A stretch of 6,119 nt of DNA from Actinomycetes bacterium. Its GTDB lineage: Bacteria > Actinomycetota > Acidimicrobiia > Acidimicrobiales > UBA8190. Under the pieces are notes generated by a model, which did not search any database, was not told the DNA's origin, and worked only from the letters and a program-made list of their open reading frames with translations. This document shows positions 5,099 to 6,119 of this stretch, piece after piece (within the stretch, counting starts at the first letter, position 1; every line of letters starts with the position of its first letter). The position numbers and the translations under genes are program-made. Location of the stretch: positions 1 to 6,119 of the forward strand of contig JAJYAB010000116.1 of the NCBI GenBank assembly GCA_021779775.1, written 5' to 3'.

Positions 5099-5106
5099 GC
5101 GGGGAT

Positions 5107-5112
5107 CCTCCT
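5107..5112 (-). promoter_or_regulatory. Perfect ribosome binding site AGGAGG of secG
   Basis: Minus-strand AGGAGG, eight bases before the GTG at 5098. It fixes the secG start and shows that secG initiates independently of tpiA, unlike the two overlapping junctions in the same operon. Confidence 0.85.
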
Positions 5113-5174
5113 GGGATCTTTCGGAACCAGCCACGCTAGCAAACCGCCCCCAGGCCAGGCCTCGCGCCGACGGA

Positions 5175-5972
5175 TCAGCGCCGGGGTGCTCCAGAAGCGG
5201 CCGCATGCACGATGTCGGCGAACGAGGCGGCGTCGAGGCTGGCGCCCCCCACTAAGACGCCGTCCACGTCCGGGCAGGCCAACAGCTCGGAGGTGCTCTC
5301 CGGCTTCACCGAACCTCCGTACTGCACCCGCATCTGATCCGCCGCCTCCTGCCCGATGCAGCCGGCAGCCACCGCCCGGATGTGGGCACAGGCCTGCTGG
5401 GCGTCGGCGGCAGTGGCTGTCTTACCGGTGCCGATCGCCCAGATCGGCTCGTAGGCCACCACGATGGCCGATGCCGTGAGCCCACCGGCCGATCCGAGCG
5501 ACGCGGTCACCTGGGCGGTGAGACGCTCTTCGGTGGCGCCCTGCTCGCGCTCTTCCCCGGTCTCGCCGACGCAGATGATCGGGGTCATGCCATGGCGCTG
5601 CACGGCGCGGAGCGTGCGGGCCACGTCTTCGTCGCTCTGACCGAAGTGCTGCCGGCGCTCGGAGTGGCCGACGATGACGTACGACACGCCGAGGCGAGCG
5701 AGCATCGGGGGGGCGATCTCGCCGGTGAACGCCCCTTCGTCGCGGTGATGGCAGTGCTGTGCTCCGAGGAACACGGGAACTGACCGGTCTTCCATGACGG
5801 TCTGCGCCGATCGGAGGTCGGTGAAGGGGGGATGGACCGACACGTCTACCCGGGCGGCGTCCTCTGCGTCGAGCCGAAGGCCAAGATCTGCCATGGTCCG
5901 GATCGCCGCCAGGTGATCGTGGTGCATCTTCCAGTTGCCGCTGACCAGTGGCCGGCGGCGCGCGCCGGTCAT
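5175..5972 (-). CDS. tpiA: Triosephosphate isomerase
   Basis: A 265-residue TIM-barrel enzyme that interconverts dihydroxyacetone phosphate and glyceraldehyde 3-phosphate in glycolysis and gluconeogenesis; cytosolic, normally a dimer. Substrate-binding N13 and K15 are in GNWKMH, the electrophilic H103 in YVIVGHSERR, and the catalytic base E175 in VAYEPIWAIGTG, which is followed by the flexible lid GTGKTA. The phosphate-binding loops YGGSVKP (218-224) and LVGGASL (240-246) are intact. Length is normal, so the enzyme should be active. The ATG overlaps the pgk stop as ATGA and has no clear ribosome binding site, indicating coupled translation with pgk. Confidence 0.98.
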   Translation of the reverse strand: MTGARRRPLVSGNWKMHHDHLAAIRTMADLGLRLDAEDAARVDVSVHPPFTDLRSAQTVMEDRSVPVFLGAQHCHHRDEGAFTGEIAPPMLARLGVSYVIVGHSERRQHFGQSDEDVARTLRAVQRHGMTPIICVGETGEEREQGATEERLTAQVTASLGSAGGLTASAIVVAYEPIWAIGTGKTATAADAQQACAHIRAVAAGCIGQEAADQMRVQYGGSVKPESTSELLACPDVDGVLVGGASLDAASFADIVHAAASGAPRR

Positions 5973-6119
5973 CGGCGCGTGCCCGGCACGCCCGGAGCGT
6001 TCGGCGCCCGGCGCAGGGCGCGCAGGCCGGGGAGGTCGCCATGCTCCAGCAGCTCGAGCGATGCCCCTCCCCCGGTCGACACGAAACCCACCGCTTCCGA
6101 CAATCCGAACCGGAGATCG
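5969..6119 (-). CDS. pgk: Phosphoglycerate kinase, C-terminal end (cut by window edge)
   Basis: The last 49 codons of a frame entering from the right edge. They include SEAVGFVSTGGGASLELLEH, the glycine-rich C-terminal signature of phosphoglycerate kinase (usual form STGGGASLE.LEG), followed by GDLPGLRAL. The usual Gly after LLE is His here. A 17-residue Pro/Arg-rich tail (RALRRAPNAPGVPGTRR) ends on a TGA that shares ATGA with the tpiA start. The enzyme makes ATP from 1,3-bisphosphoglycerate. The bulk of the protein, including the N-domain, lies outside the window. Confidence 0.95.
   Translation of the reverse strand, partial: DLRFGLSEAVGFVSTGGGASLELLEHGDLPGLRALRRAPNAPGVPGTRR

Noticed and set aside
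5113..5174. Promoter between tpiA and secG (TAGCGT as -10)
   Set aside because: The hexamer fits TANNNT but no -35-like sequence is found at a proper distance; operon read-through is simpler.
3666..5255. 529-codon plus-strand open frame
   Set aside because: It is antisense to the solute-binding protein, secG and the tpiA end. Its product is Arg/His/Gly-rich with no domain, as expected for a shadow in GC-rich DNA.
1..6119. CRISPR arrays, insertion sequences, long direct repeats
   Set aside because: No regularly spaced repeats, transposase-like frames or terminal inverted repeats were seen on reading both strands.

Overview
The window is GC-rich throughout (about two thirds G+C by eye), with frequent GTG starts, strong G/C preference at third codon positions and stop/start overlaps. 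These traits, together with the pgk-tpiA-secG gene order and leaderless-looking promoters, suggest a chromosomal segment of an actinomycete. Acidimicrobiia is possible, but I cannot fix the genus from sequence alone.

Right half (about 2860-6119, all minus strand): a housekeeping block. In transcription order it holds the C-terminal end of phosphoglycerate kinase (pgk, cut by the window edge), triosephosphate isomerase (tpiA), the SecG subunit of the Sec translocase, a secreted family 5 solute-binding protein, and tRNA-Leu(GAG). The pgk/tpiA junction is an ATGA overlap. The secG/solute-binding protein junction is a GTGA overlap. Only tpiA-secG has a gap, and there secG carries a perfect AGGAGG ribosome binding site. 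This looks like one operon that links lower glycolysis to protein export and an exported binding protein.

Middle (about 1770-2790, plus strand): a small operon converging on the tRNA gene. It holds an atypical 84-residue VapB-like antitoxin, a complete PIN-domain VapC-type toxin overlapping it by ATGA, and a 92-residue unknown protein 27 bases downstream. A -35/-10 pair sits so close to the antitoxin start that the message should be leaderless.

Left part (1 to about 1770): accessory DNA. A minus-strand open frame entering from the left edge matches the N-terminal region of large actinobacterial Eco57I-type restriction-modification methylases. It is preceded by a 15-codon micro-ORF that stops on the methylase start (ATGA). 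Further upstream is a 119-residue helix-turn-helix protein. Between these genes and the toxin-antitoxin operon lies a disrupted small membrane-protein gene on the plus strand, whose coding signal jumps frame near 1475. Three starts in this accessory part (helix-turn-helix gene, micro-ORF, antitoxin) share one arrangement: TACGNT, exactly seven bases, then the start codon.

The layout therefore reads as a conserved operon ending in a tRNA gene, with defence-related and decayed accessory genes beyond the tRNA 3' end.
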